A stretch of DNA of 64,000 bases. Origin: Leishmania martiniquensis (Eukaryota; Euglenozoa; Kinetoplastea; Trypanosomatida; Trypanosomatidae). The notes under the pieces are model-generated. The model was not told the DNA's origin. It was given only the letters and a program-made list of their open reading frames with translations, and ran no database searches. Position numbers and translations under genes: made by a program. How positions within the stretch are numbered: position 1 is the stretch's first letter; each line of letters begins with the position of its first letter. The DNA lies in NCBI RefSeq assembly GCF_017916325.1, contig NC_090161.1:124001-188000 (forward strand). The letters run 5' to 3'. Below are positions 40,884 through 50,862 of this stretch, one piece after another.

Positions 40884-43004
40884 CTACCGCTGTGGCAGGG
40901 CCTCCCCCTGCTGCTGCTGACGCTGCTGCACCGCCCTCTCCTTCAGCAAGCGGTCGTAGAAGACTTGATTCACCGGCACCTCCGTGCGTGTCGTGCCGAC
41001 AAAGACGCTATGTATCACCCGCGCCTCCACATCGGCCACCACCGCCGGACAGGAGGACTCGTTCGCGACGAAGAGGTAGAGAGCATTGCCGGGGTGTGCA
41101 AAGATGTCGAGCGGCACCGCCTGCGCATCCCAATGCTGCGCTGTTACGCCGACCATCATCAGACCGCGGCGATCCGACAGGACGGTGGCGGCGGCGAGAA
41201 CGTCGTCTGCAAACTCCACGGTCAGCGACGGTGGTGCCTCCAACAGTCCGCCTGCATCTCGAAGCATAGAGGGCAGCACAACAGCACTGCAGCCGTAGCG
41301 CACGGCAGCCGTAAAAGCCACGTTCGCCTCCCGAACGTCGACCGCGCCCGCCACCGCAGCGACAACTTCACCGCGCAGCGTGGAGTCTTTCACTGAGATT
41401 AGTCGGCCCGCGGTGGTGCCATTAGACCGGGCGTGAGGTACACGCGGCGGCGGCGACACCGAGGAGGAGGCAGCAGACGCTGCTGCTTCGGGGGATTCGC
41501 TCGCTCCATTGTAGCCATTCTCTGTATGCGGTGGCGACGGCGATAAGGACACCGGCAACGAAGGTGCTGCGTCGGCATCGGCGTCCAACCCAGTAGCCTT
41601 GTAATCTTCCCAGCCACCATTCTGCACCGCAGCATCCGCAACGTGCCGGTGCGTTAGCGGCGCCTGCGTTGTCGAGCGAGACCGACCGTTCGAGTTGCCG
41701 AGGTGTTCCTCCGGTGAGCTCGGAGAAACGTCATCGGCGAACGATGCACTCACACGTGGCTCTAAAGGAAACGCATTCGTCGCCGCGGCGATGTCGACCG
41801 GTGGGACGGTGAGATGGGCCTGCTGCGACTTGGAACCGCCACCGGCAGCGCTTGCGCGGCTCATCGGCGCAGACGCTGCTCCCTGTGAAGCCGGTAGTAT
41901 GTCTATTGACGCTGACGGCGCACTCGCGTTCCCCGGTGACGCCGACGACGCCTGGATCGGACTGGCGTCCATGATCAGTGATGGGCGTGTGTGTGACGGG
42001 GTCTTCACGTCGGCGGAGGCGACATCAACGTCGTCGGCGTCCCGTTGGGGACGCAGCATCTCCGTCACGTTCCCTGGCCTTGGCCGGACGCACTGCGCCA
42101 CCTTGAAGACGACGATGGAGAAGATCGGAAGGAAGAGCGCGACCGGAATCGCCGGCCCCGTCCTCTGCCAGGACTGCCACACCTCCTGCACGCCCGAGCT
42201 GACCTGCGCTGCCATGGCGCCCGCCGCCGCTGTCGCGGCAGACTCCCGCTGTTGTCTCTGCATCGTCTCCGACAGTATTGGGATGCCGTAACGGCGAAGC
42301 ATCCACGCCGCCGGAACCTCCAGCACGCTCGGCAGCGAGGCGCGCACATCGCGCAGCCATTCTGGCACGCTCAGGCATCCGGACGGCAGGCTCGGGTCGA
42401 TACCGCCACACCTAGCAGCACTATCTGCGTAGCCGCCCATAGAAGAATCGGCAATGCTGACGCTGCTGTCGACGAAGCGCTTCGCAAAGGTCGTGGTTAG
42501 CCGGCAGACACTCCCGACTGCGCCGCTGCCCGCTGTGGCGAAGGCGAGGTAGTAGAGGGGACGCCGCAGGAAGTGTAACGTGGCCCGCATGCCGACCACG
42601 TATTTGTTCTCGTAGTAGAGCGAGGCAAAGGTCGAACTCAGCTCCGACTGAGGGGAGCGCAGTGCAGAGTCGCCGTAGGTCAGGGAACCGTAGCCGCTCG
42701 AGTAGTCTTCATCATCGTAGCCGAACGAGTTAGAGGCGGCTCCCCCGTTCGAATAGTAGCTGGCGGTGCCTGTGTAGTCCTCCGAGTTCGCACGTAGGAC
42801 GCTTGTGCGCGAGTGGGTAAGGTACGTACGACTGACAGAGCTGTAGTCGAGGGAGGAGACGGCGTCTTCCGAAAGCTGGCTGGACGGGTCGTAGTCTTCA
42901 TCGCCATCTCCCGAGTAGATGGACATCGAGCTCTCCTCCACGTCAAGCGGGATGGAGTCGTTGTGGGAGCCGGCGCCCGCGCCGCCCTTCGCGTTGCTGC
43001 TCAT
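40884..43004 (-). CDS. membrane protein with C-terminal SPOUT (SpoU/TrmH-like) domain
   Basis: A protein of 706 residues. The first 120 are acidic, Ser/Tyr/Gly-rich and disordered. Hydrophobic segments follow at RPLYYLAFATAGSGAVGSVC and IPVALFLPIFSIVVFKVAQC, then a Ser/Ala-rich linker of about 200 residues. The last 174 residues resemble a SpoU methyltransferase. ANVAFTAAVRYGCSAVVLP (about 560-578) fits motif 1 (N-x-G-x-x-x-R-x-A-x-x-[FY]-G), with the Arg lost. NALYLFVANESS (about 641-652) fits motif 2. RTEVPVNQVFYDRLLKERA (about 673-691) fits motif 3 (S-L-N-V-S-x-A-x-x-x-x-L-[YL]-E). Key residues are altered, so it may no longer methylate RNA. A membrane-tethered SPOUT protein is unusual. 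The start is ATG 43004. Confidence 0.6.
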   Translation of the reverse strand: MSSNAKGGAGAGSHNDSIPLDVEESSMSIYSGDGDEDYDPSSQLSEDAVSSLDYSSVSRTYLTHSRTSVLRANSEDYTGTASYYSNGGAASNSFGYDDEDYSSGYGSLTYGDSALRSPQSELSSTFASLYYENKYVVGMRATLHFLRRPLYYLAFATAGSGAVGSVCRLTTTFAKRFVDSSVSIADSSMGGYADSAARCGGIDPSLPSGCLSVPEWLRDVRASLPSVLEVPAAWMLRRYGIPILSETMQRQQRESAATAAAGAMAAQVSSGVQEVWQSWQRTGPAIPVALFLPIFSIVVFKVAQCVRPRPGNVTEMLRPQRDADDVDVASADVKTPSHTRPSLIMDASPIQASSASPGNASAPSASIDILPASQGAASAPMSRASAAGGGSKSQQAHLTVPPVDIAAATNAFPLEPRVSASFADDVSPSSPEEHLGNSNGRSRSTTQAPLTHRHVADAAVQNGGWEDYKATGLDADADAAPSLPVSLSPSPPHTENGYNGASESPEAAASAASSSVSPPPRVPHARSNGTTAGRLISVKDSTLRGEVVAAVAGAVDVREANVAFTAAVRYGCSAVVLPSMLRDAGGLLEAPPSLTVEFADDVLAAATVLSDRRGLMMVGVTAQHWDAQAVPLDIFAHPGNALYLFVANESSCPAVVADVEARVIHSVFVGTTRTEVPVNQVFYDRLLKERAVQQRQQQQGEALPQR

Positions 43005-43984
43005 GGTCAGAGCCCCCAAATGCAATCAGCGCCGGCGCTTTTTTTTTAGCGTGCGCGTGGCAAGAGCGGATTTTGGCGCAGGGGGGAGGGGTCTGAGGAG
43101 GCCGAATCGACACGGCCCGCAGTCACGCGTCAAGGGCGCAGTGTACGCTCCGGATGCCTCCCACACGCGCCAGCACTCACCGAAGCAAGTAAACGAGGGA
43201 GCTTTGCGGAGATGACGAAACACGAAAGCAAAGAGGCTCACGTGCTCGTGCTCGTGCAACCTCTGTGGGCGGACCTCTCGAAGCTGCAATACACATAGAC
43301 GAGGCATCGTGTCATTTATATATATATAGTGTGTGTGTATGCGAGCGTGTACATGATGTGCAGAGAAGCACCGTAGGGAGGGCAGTGGGAAAAGGCGCTT
43401 TGTGTTTGCATGTCTGCGTCACCCTACACGCGCCCGCGTCGCGAGGGAAAAGGGCAAAAACGCCCGAGAAGGATGTGAAGCGCACCACAACCGCCAGCAC
43501 CGCTTTGCCGAGATGCTTGCAGCCTTCATGCTTGAGCGCACCGCTTGCCTGCAGGGGAGAGGCGAGAGCATACAGGAAGATGACATGTCCTATTCTTTTT
43601 TTCCTGCTGTGCATCCACCCGCGCCCGCCGATAGCCGCGCTTCTCCCCCACCCCTTCTCTTTCACGAGCATCGGCCATGTACCGCCTGCATCCATGCAAG
43701 CGACACGGCACCTCATAAAGCAGTTTAATTCGCCGATGAGGAGAGCGGAGGGCTCCCCGCCCACCACTTCTTTGCTTGTGAGCACGCATGCGTGTCTTGT
43801 ACACCCGTGCCACACCACACGCGTCCGCGCGCTTTACGGGAGAGTGAGCCACTCACGTGTCGAAAACGCCACCGCACCATCCGTCACCGCATGCACGGAT
43901 CGACTATGTCATAGCAAAAATAGCGAAAGCACCGTCCGCCAAGCAGTCGATTCAGGCCAGCCGTCTCCTTTCCCTGTATCCCCC
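43005..43984. other. intergenic between LAMTOR3-like and SPOUT-like genes
   Basis: No supported gene. (TA)n(GT)n at about 43316-43338. Minus-strand frames of 93-168 codons here are repeat- and tract-derived. Confidence 0.5.
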
Positions 43985-44437
43985 CTACTGCGTGCACTCC
44001 TCCACCTTCTGCAAGAGCTCCGTGTACACTGCTGCGCTGTGAATTTGTGGAACGAGTGAGAGCAGGCCACCAGTGAAGTGCCCCTTCGCCCGGCTCCCGA
44101 TCAGAGTCAGGATCACCCCACCAGACTCCATCAGCTGAACCACTACGGCGTCGTGGTACTGAGCAGTGATGTGGGTGGGGGTACCGAGCCGCAGCTGCTC
44201 GAGATTTTGAAAGTACCGCGCGCCACTCACAGCGACGTTGCTCTCGATTGGAAGCTCGTCCTCCTGGCCATCACCGCTGCCGCTGGCACCGCCAGTGCCA
44301 CCGCTTACCATGCCTGGCGTGCCGAAGCATGCGAGAATGGTGTTGCCCTGCTTGTCCGACACCACCACCTGGGTCAAAAGGCGCATGTGGATCAGCTGGT
44401 TGAAGTACTGCTCTACCGCAGTACCCGGAGCGTCCAT
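43985..44437 (-). CDS. LAMTOR3/MP1-like roadblock-fold protein
   Basis: A protein of 150 residues. The N-terminal helix and strand LLTQVVVSDKQGNTILACFG match the roadblock fold of LAMTOR3 (human: GLHAIVVSDRDGVPVIKVA). A Gly/Ser-rich loop insertion of about 25 residues separates it from ARYFQNLEQLRLGTPTHITA, then HDAVVVQLMESGGVILTLIG, corresponding to the NKSIICYYNTYQVVQF...PLVVSFIAS part of LAMTOR3, and a final helix. In animals LAMTOR3 pairs with LAMTOR2 in Ragulator, the lysosomal scaffold for Rag GTPases, TORC1 and MAP kinase. Other roadblock proteins such as dynein light chains lack the VSDxxG match, but the distance is large enough that an alternative MglB/LC7 assignment cannot be excluded. 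The start at ATG 44437 gives a normal family length. Confidence 0.68.
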   Translation of the reverse strand: MDAPGTAVEQYFNQLIHMRLLTQVVVSDKQGNTILACFGTPGMVSGGTGGASGSGDGQEDELPIESNVAVSGARYFQNLEQLRLGTPTHITAQYHDAVVVQLMESGGVILTLIGSRAKGHFTGGLLSLVPQIHSAAVYTELLQKVEECTQ

Positions 44438-45376
44438 CGTGGCGGTAAGCTACAGGAAAAGGAACGCCGATGTTGCCGGGCTGATATCGAGAAGAGGGGG
44501 AGAGGAGAAGTGCTTTTGTCAGTAGACCGCGCCGTCGTACGGACGCGAGTGCGCACACACACACACGATACGTCGACGGGGCAATCGCCTTTGGTGATAA
44601 TACTTTACGCTGAAGGTGGTGTTGGGGAATAGGGAGAGGTAAGGGAGGAGAAAGGAGTACGCATGCGCCGAGGCCGACAGGAGAAGAGCAGCAGCTACAT
44701 GCCTAGAGCCGAAACCGAAGAGGCAGCCAGTCGAAGAGAGAGGTAAGAGGGCCAGCGAGGGACCGACAGTCTCGAAGCCTGCACCCGCCTTTACTGGCAC
44801 ACGTGCCGTCCACTTCACACACATTCCCATTAGCAGAGGAGAGCAGAGGCAAGGCAAGGAGACGCACGAAATCGCACGCTTCTCTCTGGCACGTCGCCCT
44901 GTACCAGCGCCTCACCGTCGCGTATGTGAGGGTGCGCACAGAATGTCGGGTGAATCCTCTTGTCGCGGCACGAGTGGACGCCGTCGTCTGTAAACAGAAA
45001 GACAGAGAGCGAAATGGGCACCAAGCCCGTCAAAGGAATGTCGAGGGGCTTCTCATCCTCATCGACTCTCTCGTCGCTCACACACACACACCTCCACCCC
45101 TCCACACACAGAGACACAGACACAAACTTATAGAAGTGACCCGCACGCGCACAGGCACGCCTCCCTCACTCAAATGGCAGTCATGATGGGAGAAAAGGGG
45201 AGGCGAGAGCGCACCGCGACAGAGGAACGAGGCAGCCGCACAGGCTGCGGGAGGGGACGTGCGCATTGAGGTCGAGACAGAGAAGGAAGAGGGAGAGAGA
45301 GAGCTGCTGAGAGCGTGGCAGAAGGTGGGGACTGACGCGCACGCACACTCGCACAAACTCACTCTCGCCGCCTCTC
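44438..45376. other. intergenic between the LYR/ApaG gene and the LAMTOR3-like gene
   Basis: No supported gene. (CA)n-rich stretches at about 44550-44565 and 45080-45125; the plus strand is purine-rich at about 44620-44690. Confidence 0.5.
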
Positions 45377-47182
45377 TTACTTGCCGCCCTTGGGCGTCAG
45401 AGAGCCGTCGCCGTCGCTGTTCGATATCTCAGCTGCCCCGTCCACCAAGGTAGAGGGCTCGTCTTTCGATTCAATGCTATTCTCAGCCACCCCTGTGCCC
45501 GGCAACGGCTGCGTCAATGAATCGCGGCCCCGCTGCACCAACTCTTCTTTGGCGTTCTTTGAAGAGGCGAAGCCGACAGCGTTCGTCACCTCCACGGTCA
45601 GCCGTGTCGGCGCAATCGCCGCGTCCAGCATCATCACCTCCCCCGTGTCGTTGAAGAGATTTACCTGGATAGAGCCGCGTAGGAGCCCTTCGGGGCCGGA
45701 GAGAGTCGCGCCGCTCTCGAAGCAGTGCGACGCACCCGGCGGTAGCAGCGGGAAGTTGCCCACAACGCCGGGTCGGCCCATCTCCAGCACTTGAGCTTGT
45801 GCCGCATCGATCACGACGAGGTGGTGTGAGAGAACCTGCGCGTGCCACCTCTTTGAGTTCTTCGCCAGACCGCGGTTGCGGATGTACACATAATAGAGAA
45901 ACAGATGCGCCTTTGCGTCGTCGCCCTGCGCCACGGACCTGCCGGAGGAGCTGCCGCCGCAGCGGTTAGCAGTCCTTCCGCGCTTCAGCGGCGTCGTTGA
46001 CGCAAACGCGCCGCCCCTGCTCTGCTTGGCCAGGTGGTCGGCCACCGATGGCGACGTTGCCATTGTCGCCGAAGGGTTGGAGCAGACGTACTCCGTCGTA
46101 ATCTCCACCTCGAGCACGTCCGTCTGGGTAACTGTCCGAGTCGGGATTTGGCGCACCAGCGCCTGCAGCTCCTCGCACGTGTTAGGGAAGCTGCGCGCCT
46201 CCGGCAGGGGCGTCGCCACTGCTGTCGAAGATGTGGGCATCGGTGACGTCGCGATGGCAGCGCTCTTCGTCGACTCCGCAGCGCCGCCGTTGTTGCTGAC
46301 GCCGATGCCGCTGCTTTCAGCGCCCCGCTGCTCTGTTGGCCTCTCTTCACCCCTCTCATTATCGCCACTGGTGTAAACGCCCTCGTCCGTCCGCAACTGA
46401 ATGACCTCGGAGGACTGCTGCTGCTGCTGCTGGTGAGACTCGTAGGCGTGCCGATGCGTGTTGAAGATGCTTGTCGCCGCCAGCGCCAAGAGCACATCGG
46501 TGATGGCGTAGAGGGCGAACTCGTTGCGTACGGCAAGCAAGTAAGAGGGCTCTGGCGGAACACAGAAGCGATACGGCGGGAAGGCCATATTAATGGGCTC
46601 GCACACGACGCAATGACGCGTGAAGTTCTGGATGCGTCGCCGCGAAGAGCGCTCGATCAGGATACTGCCACGAATGAGGTGGACGCCTTCCTCGTCGACC
46701 GGGTATGTCACAGCGGTAGTGTGGGCAGTCTCCCGGAACGTACTGGGCACGGGCGGGGCTGTTGCTGGGCCTCCAGCTGCCGAAGGCGGCAGGGGAGCGG
46801 GTGTGCCATCCGTTGCTGGCCTTGCAGCGGTGGCAGCGTCGGCGCTGCTCTGGTCTGCCGCGTCTGACATAACCCGCCGCAGTTCACGAATGCGGAACGC
46901 TGCGTTGGACGCCTTCAGCTCATTGAGGCGCCGAAGGGCATCAAAGGCAGCGCTCGTGCGCGCGCTCGTCGTGTCATGTGGGTAGCCGGCGATAGACGGG
47001 CGCAGAAAGCAGGTGCGCAAAATCGCGGCAAAGGTGCTGCCATAGCCGGCGTTGATGAAGTCGGTGCGGCTCACCAGAACGCCGAAGAGAGCAAAGCACA
47101 CGTCATTCGGGTCAGCATACCTGTCAGAAACGGCCTTGCCGACGCGCAGCAGCTGGCGATATGCAGAGCGTGCAACGTGCAT
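45377..47182 (-). CDS. LYR-motif-like plus ApaG-domain protein, probably mitochondrial
   Basis: A protein of 601 residues. The N-terminus MHVARSAYRQLLRVGKAV resembles an LYR-motif opening (x-x-[LA]-Y-R-x-[LV]-[LM]-[RK]); an Arg/Leu-rich helix AFDALRRLNELKASNAAFRI follows. A middle region of about 250 residues has a hydrophobic stretch (EFALYAITDVLLALAATS) and a poly-Gln run from CAG repeats. An ApaG (DUF525) domain covers about 350-528. Its hallmarks are YYVYIRNRGLAKNSKRWHAQ, HHLVVIDA and GRPGVVGNFPLLPPGASHCF, then GLLRGSIQV, the same order as bacterial ApaG (GPGVVGxQPxLxPG, MxGSY). A disordered insert of about 50 residues interrupts the first ApaG strands. In eukaryotes ApaG domains occur in FBXO3 and PDIP38. 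ATG 47182 is the start; the frame upstream is tract-derived. Confidence 0.75.
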   Translation of the reverse strand: MHVARSAYRQLLRVGKAVSDRYADPNDVCFALFGVLVSRTDFINAGYGSTFAAILRTCFLRPSIAGYPHDTTSARTSAAFDALRRLNELKASNAAFRIRELRRVMSDAADQSSADAATAARPATDGTPAPLPPSAAGGPATAPPVPSTFRETAHTTAVTYPVDEEGVHLIRGSILIERSSRRRIQNFTRHCVVCEPINMAFPPYRFCVPPEPSYLLAVRNEFALYAITDVLLALAATSIFNTHRHAYESHQQQQQQSSEVIQLRTDEGVYTSGDNERGEERPTEQRGAESSGIGVSNNGGAAESTKSAAIATSPMPTSSTAVATPLPEARSFPNTCEELQALVRQIPTRTVTQTDVLEVEITTEYVCSNPSATMATSPSVADHLAKQSRGGAFASTTPLKRGRTANRCGGSSSGRSVAQGDDAKAHLFLYYVYIRNRGLAKNSKRWHAQVLSHHLVVIDAAQAQVLEMGRPGVVGNFPLLPPGASHCFESGATLSGPEGLLRGSIQVNLFNDTGEVMMLDAAIAPTRLTVEVTNAVGFASSKNAKEELVQRGRDSLTQPLPGTGVAENSIESKDEPSTLVDGAAEISNSDGDGSLTPKGGK

Positions 47183-48849
47183 GGCACACCTATTTAGGGG
47201 GAGGAGGGGGAGGGGGAAAAATGGAGTGCAAGGCGGAGTCGGTGTCTGTACAGGGTGAGGACGGAACGAGGTGGATGCCGGGGCGAGAGGGGAGGTTTGA
47301 CGCCTCAGTACCGGAAGGCCTTCATGTAGGCGCGAATCTACGATGTCGGCGCGGCCGCGGCGAAAGGAAACGCTGCGGAGAACTGTGTGTGTGTGTGTGA
47401 CCCCAGCAGCAGCAGCAGCGAGCCGGCTTCGGAAAGAGAGGGAGAGAACAGGATAAGGTAAGGAGAGAGGCGAACAGAAGAGAGCCCCGCCGTGTGCCAA
47501 CGCTTGCGTGGGTGGGGTCGGAAGGGGGAGGCGGAGGCGGAGGGGGGAGCAGCGCCACTGAGTAGAAAAAGGGAAGAAGATGCAGAGACCACCGCAAGGG
47601 CGAAGGGGGCGGTGATGGTGCCCTTTCAATAGCGAAAAAGAGGAGGAAGGGACGGAGAAAGAGAGGGCGCAAGGCAGGGAGAGTGGCGCTGCTCGCATAC
47701 GTAGCCGAGCCTTTGTAAGCTCGATGCGCGTGCCGCTCAGAGAGGAGAAGGTAGAGATGAGGGCCGCCGTGCTTGAGAGCTACAACGCCACCTGATACAC
47801 CAAGACTCACTGTTCAAAGAAGGAGAGGGTGAGAAGGCCGCAGTCCCGCCAGCAACGATGGAGGTGGCCGTTGTTTTTTTGCTGTGAGGGTCGACGCGAA
47901 GGCATGAGGAGAGAGTGGGACGAAGAAAAGTGATGATGGCGAGATAGCGACAAAGGGAGAGGGAAGCGATGGACAGAGCTCATACTCGGCCGCGTCGCCT
48001 GACAACGGGGAAAGGGGTAGAGGGGTAAAGCGAAGAGGACGGCTTGTGCTGAGAGAAAGAGAGAGGAGTCGTGCAGCAGAAGGCACAACTGCATGACCCC
48101 CCCCACGTGCGCTGAAAGGTGGTCGAGGGTAAAACGCGTACGAGCCCGCTCCTCCATGAAGAATCGCACAGGAATCATGCGATCCGCAAGCGCCCTTATC
48201 AACCGTCAAATGGCGGCCCCGAACGAGGCTACAGCCGCCGCCACCGTCCCCCTCCACACACACACACCTTCGCTCCCTCTTTGGCCCCGTTGCGACGTGG
48301 TCGCCAACGCAGTCGTGTGCCCCACAAGGGCTTCCAGCATCGTTTCCTTCCCCTTCTCTCGTTACAGAACACATTCGAGCCCCCTTAAGCGTCTTCGTTT
48401 ACGTGGCTGCGGTTCGAATGTGCTGTTGCTGCTACGCTTAGTGCACCTGTGAGAGGGCAAATCCAGGCGATACTCGAGCTTCGTCTGCCTCTGCCTCTGC
48501 CCGCGGCCTTCGCCACGCGTGTGGCCGTCCGTCGGCAAAGAGTTGCATGAAAAAAAAGAGGAGGAAAAAAGCGAGCGGAAGTCAAAAGAACGGCCGCGGG
48601 GAGGGAGGAGAGCGCCTTCGCTTTTGTTGGGCCCCGTCACGGGTGAGTCCTCTCGCGCAACGACAGCGATCGCCGGAGGGAGGGGGGAGGAGAAGACAGA
48701 ACCGTCTTCCGCTACACACCATCATCGAGTGCTTATCAAGTTCGCCGCAGGTGGCGTGAGAAAGGGCAGAGGGCGAAGGAAAGCGCTGCTGACTGGCTCT
48801 CTGGTCTCCTCCATTTTCACATCCCACACCAGCGGCCATTCGCTTCCCA
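47183..48849. other. intergenic between the RNase III-like gene and the LYR/ApaG gene
   Basis: No supported gene. (GT)n at about 47385-47399, CAG units at about 47404-47420, and a plus strand that is G/A-rich from 47430 to 47690, giving coding-strand pyrimidine tracts. Confidence 0.5.
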
Positions 48850-50862
48850 CTACAGCACAATTTCTTCCTCCGTTCTGAGCGGGCGAACCCGCGGCGCTGG
48901 TAAGCCGCCTGCGCTGCCTTCCTCAGCGTCAGGAAGGTGCGCCGCGGTGTTGGCGGCAAAGACACCACCACTTTTGTCATCCCGACCCTCTCCCCTCTGC
49001 GTTGAGGACTCCAGCGGCGAAGGAGCTGACTTGGGGGACCGACAGTAGTAACGCAAGAGCATCTGCATGGATGCGTCCTGCATCGCTGACATGAGCGTCT
49101 CGCCCTTCCCCTCACCTAGGCAGTGGCAGCCGGCGTAGAGGCGGCAGACTGTGTACTCCACCTGTCGATACTGCTGCGCGTTGTGCAGCGAGGCATAGTT
49201 GTTCGTCTCCTGCACATCCACGATGCGGCGCACAGCCTGGTCAACGTCGATCGGTGCTTGTCGCAGTTTCTCTGACAGCTGAGGTGCATAGCGAAGCACA
49301 AGTTGCGCCTCCTTGAAGGCGTTGGTGCTACACGACTCCAGCGCGTGAAGCAGCAGCGGTGGCGCAAGATGGCGGTGGTCCTCCGCGTGCCTCTCGAGCG
49401 TTTCATCGCGGAGCATCTGAGTGCCATGCGCACCGCCACTCGATTCGAACTGCTCGCGCCGCCGGTCGGCCCGGTCGTTCATGGGGTGTGTACGGCCCTC
49501 CAACACCTCCTCCTCGTCTGTAGTTCGGGACTTGACCCGCGCTAGCTCCTCAGCGACGCGGCGGCGGAGCGCTGCCACACTCACATCACTGCCATTCAAA
49601 GGCAAAGGCACATGTGAACTCCCCGAGGGATCCACTGCGGCAGCATCTGCAGGAGCGTCTTGCTCAGAAACGGAGGAAGCGATGGCCTCTGCGGCCTCAA
49701 CGATCTGGCGGAGGCGCGCATGGCGGGCCAGCTGCCCGGCGAACAGCTGATAGATGAGCGGACGAACGCGGGCGTGGGGGTCGCCGGAGGTCTCTGCCAT
49801 CTCAACAAAGGCGACGAAAGCAAAGAGAAAGCTGCGAACCCACTGCATGCGCGGGTGCAGGTCCTCCTTGTGAACTGGGAACAGTTTCAGCCGTCCTGCG
49901 GCGGAGCGCAGCACCGCCCGCCAGTACCACCGACGCTGCGCCGCCACGCCCTTCTCGATGCGCTGCAGGTGCGCCGCGGCCTCCCTCCGTGCGATGCGCA
50001 TGCGCTCTGAGAGGACGTTAAGTTCACGCCACATTGCGATGTCGCTTTCTACGCCACAGTGTTCGGCGAGGCCGATCCGCATGGCGATGCGGCCGCAAGG
50101 CAGCAGCCCTGTCGTCTCGTGCAGCAGTTGCTGCACGTGCTTTGAGCGCAGCCGCGGATACGCGGAGTAGGTGAGTTCCAGCAAGACGGAGCGGACCAGC
50201 GCATCCCCGCGCAGCGCAAGGGCGCCGTGCACGGGGGCGTTGAGGGGTGTGTGGTCAAGCATCGACCACATCTGATCCACTTCACGAATGGAGAGCGCAT
50301 GCGCAGCAGCAGCGGAGGCGACGAACGATGCCGAGACCGGCGGTGCGCTCGCTGGGAAAGCACGCGAGTACAATGGGGAGCTGTGATTCCGGGAGTCATT
50401 GTCAAGTGACGAGCCCGGCTCCGCTGTCGATGTCCCGGCTGAAGGAGCTTCTGCACCGGGGGGCGAAGCTTGCGTTTGAGCATCACGTCGTAGAGCTGCG
50501 CTAGCGGTGTCGTGGGCCTTCACGAGTGACTCCAGCGCCCGCGCCGCCGGGGGCGTTAGAGCGGCATCGCAGAACAAGTTCTGCGCCTCGCAGGCACCCA
50601 TCAGCAGCCGGTACACGTCCCCCACACTACGCTCCTTTGGAACACTCCCGAGCTGCACGGCGCCGCGAAGTTCGGCGCGGCGCCGCTGGCGGTTTTGCGC
50701 CTTTACCCTCATGAAGAGCGGATTCGGCTGCCGCTCGTTGCTGTGAACATCACTCGGATCCACCGGCATCACCAGCCGGCGTGGGCGGAAGCGCGGGAAG
50801 TAGCGGGAAGGCTTTCCATCGAGATCCACCTTGCTGCACCATAAGCGCAGTGAGCGCCGCAT
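48850..50862 (-). CDS. degenerate RNase III-fold plus dsRBD protein, mL44-like, probably mitochondrial
   Basis: A protein of 670 residues. The basic N-terminus (MRRSLRLWCSKV, then RYFPRFRPRRLVMP) looks like a mitochondrial targeting region. At about 205-270, APVHGALALRGDALVRSVLL followed by ELTYSAYPRLRSKHVQQLL aligns with the RNase III signature (E-x-L-E-[FW]-L-G-D-A-V-L ... [FY]P). RSFLFAFVAFVEMAETSGDP at about 342-360 matches the second signature (E-A-x-x-G-A-[IL]-Y-x-D-x-G). The catalytic acids are mostly replaced, so cleavage is unlikely. At about 540-607, VEYTVCRLYAGCHCLGEGKG and the following Ala/Met helix fit the second half of a dsRBD. This order with dead active sites is that of mitoribosomal mL44; RNase III-like editing-complex subunits are the alternative. 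ATG 50862 is the start. Confidence 0.6.
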   Translation of the reverse strand: MRRSLRLWCSKVDLDGKPSRYFPRFRPRRLVMPVDPSDVHSNERQPNPLFMRVKAQNRQRRRAELRGAVQLGSVPKERSVGDVYRLLMGACEAQNLFCDAALTPPAARALESLVKAHDTASAALRRDAQTQASPPGAEAPSAGTSTAEPGSSLDNDSRNHSSPLYSRAFPASAPPVSASFVASAAAAHALSIREVDQMWSMLDHTPLNAPVHGALALRGDALVRSVLLELTYSAYPRLRSKHVQQLLHETTGLLPCGRIAMRIGLAEHCGVESDIAMWRELNVLSERMRIARREAAAHLQRIEKGVAAQRRWYWRAVLRSAAGRLKLFPVHKEDLHPRMQWVRSFLFAFVAFVEMAETSGDPHARVRPLIYQLFAGQLARHARLRQIVEAAEAIASSVSEQDAPADAAAVDPSGSSHVPLPLNGSDVSVAALRRRVAEELARVKSRTTDEEEVLEGRTHPMNDRADRRREQFESSGGAHGTQMLRDETLERHAEDHRHLAPPLLLHALESCSTNAFKEAQLVLRYAPQLSEKLRQAPIDVDQAVRRIVDVQETNNYASLHNAQQYRQVEYTVCRLYAGCHCLGEGKGETLMSAMQDASMQMLLRYYCRSPKSAPSPLESSTQRGEGRDDKSGGVFAANTAAHLPDAEEGSAGGLPAPRVRPLRTEEEIVL

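Noticed and set aside
45377..47182. Poly-Gln run in the ApaG-domain protein as a sign of a separate domain
   Set aside because: It comes from a short CAG repeat in a disordered linker and is probably a length polymorphism.
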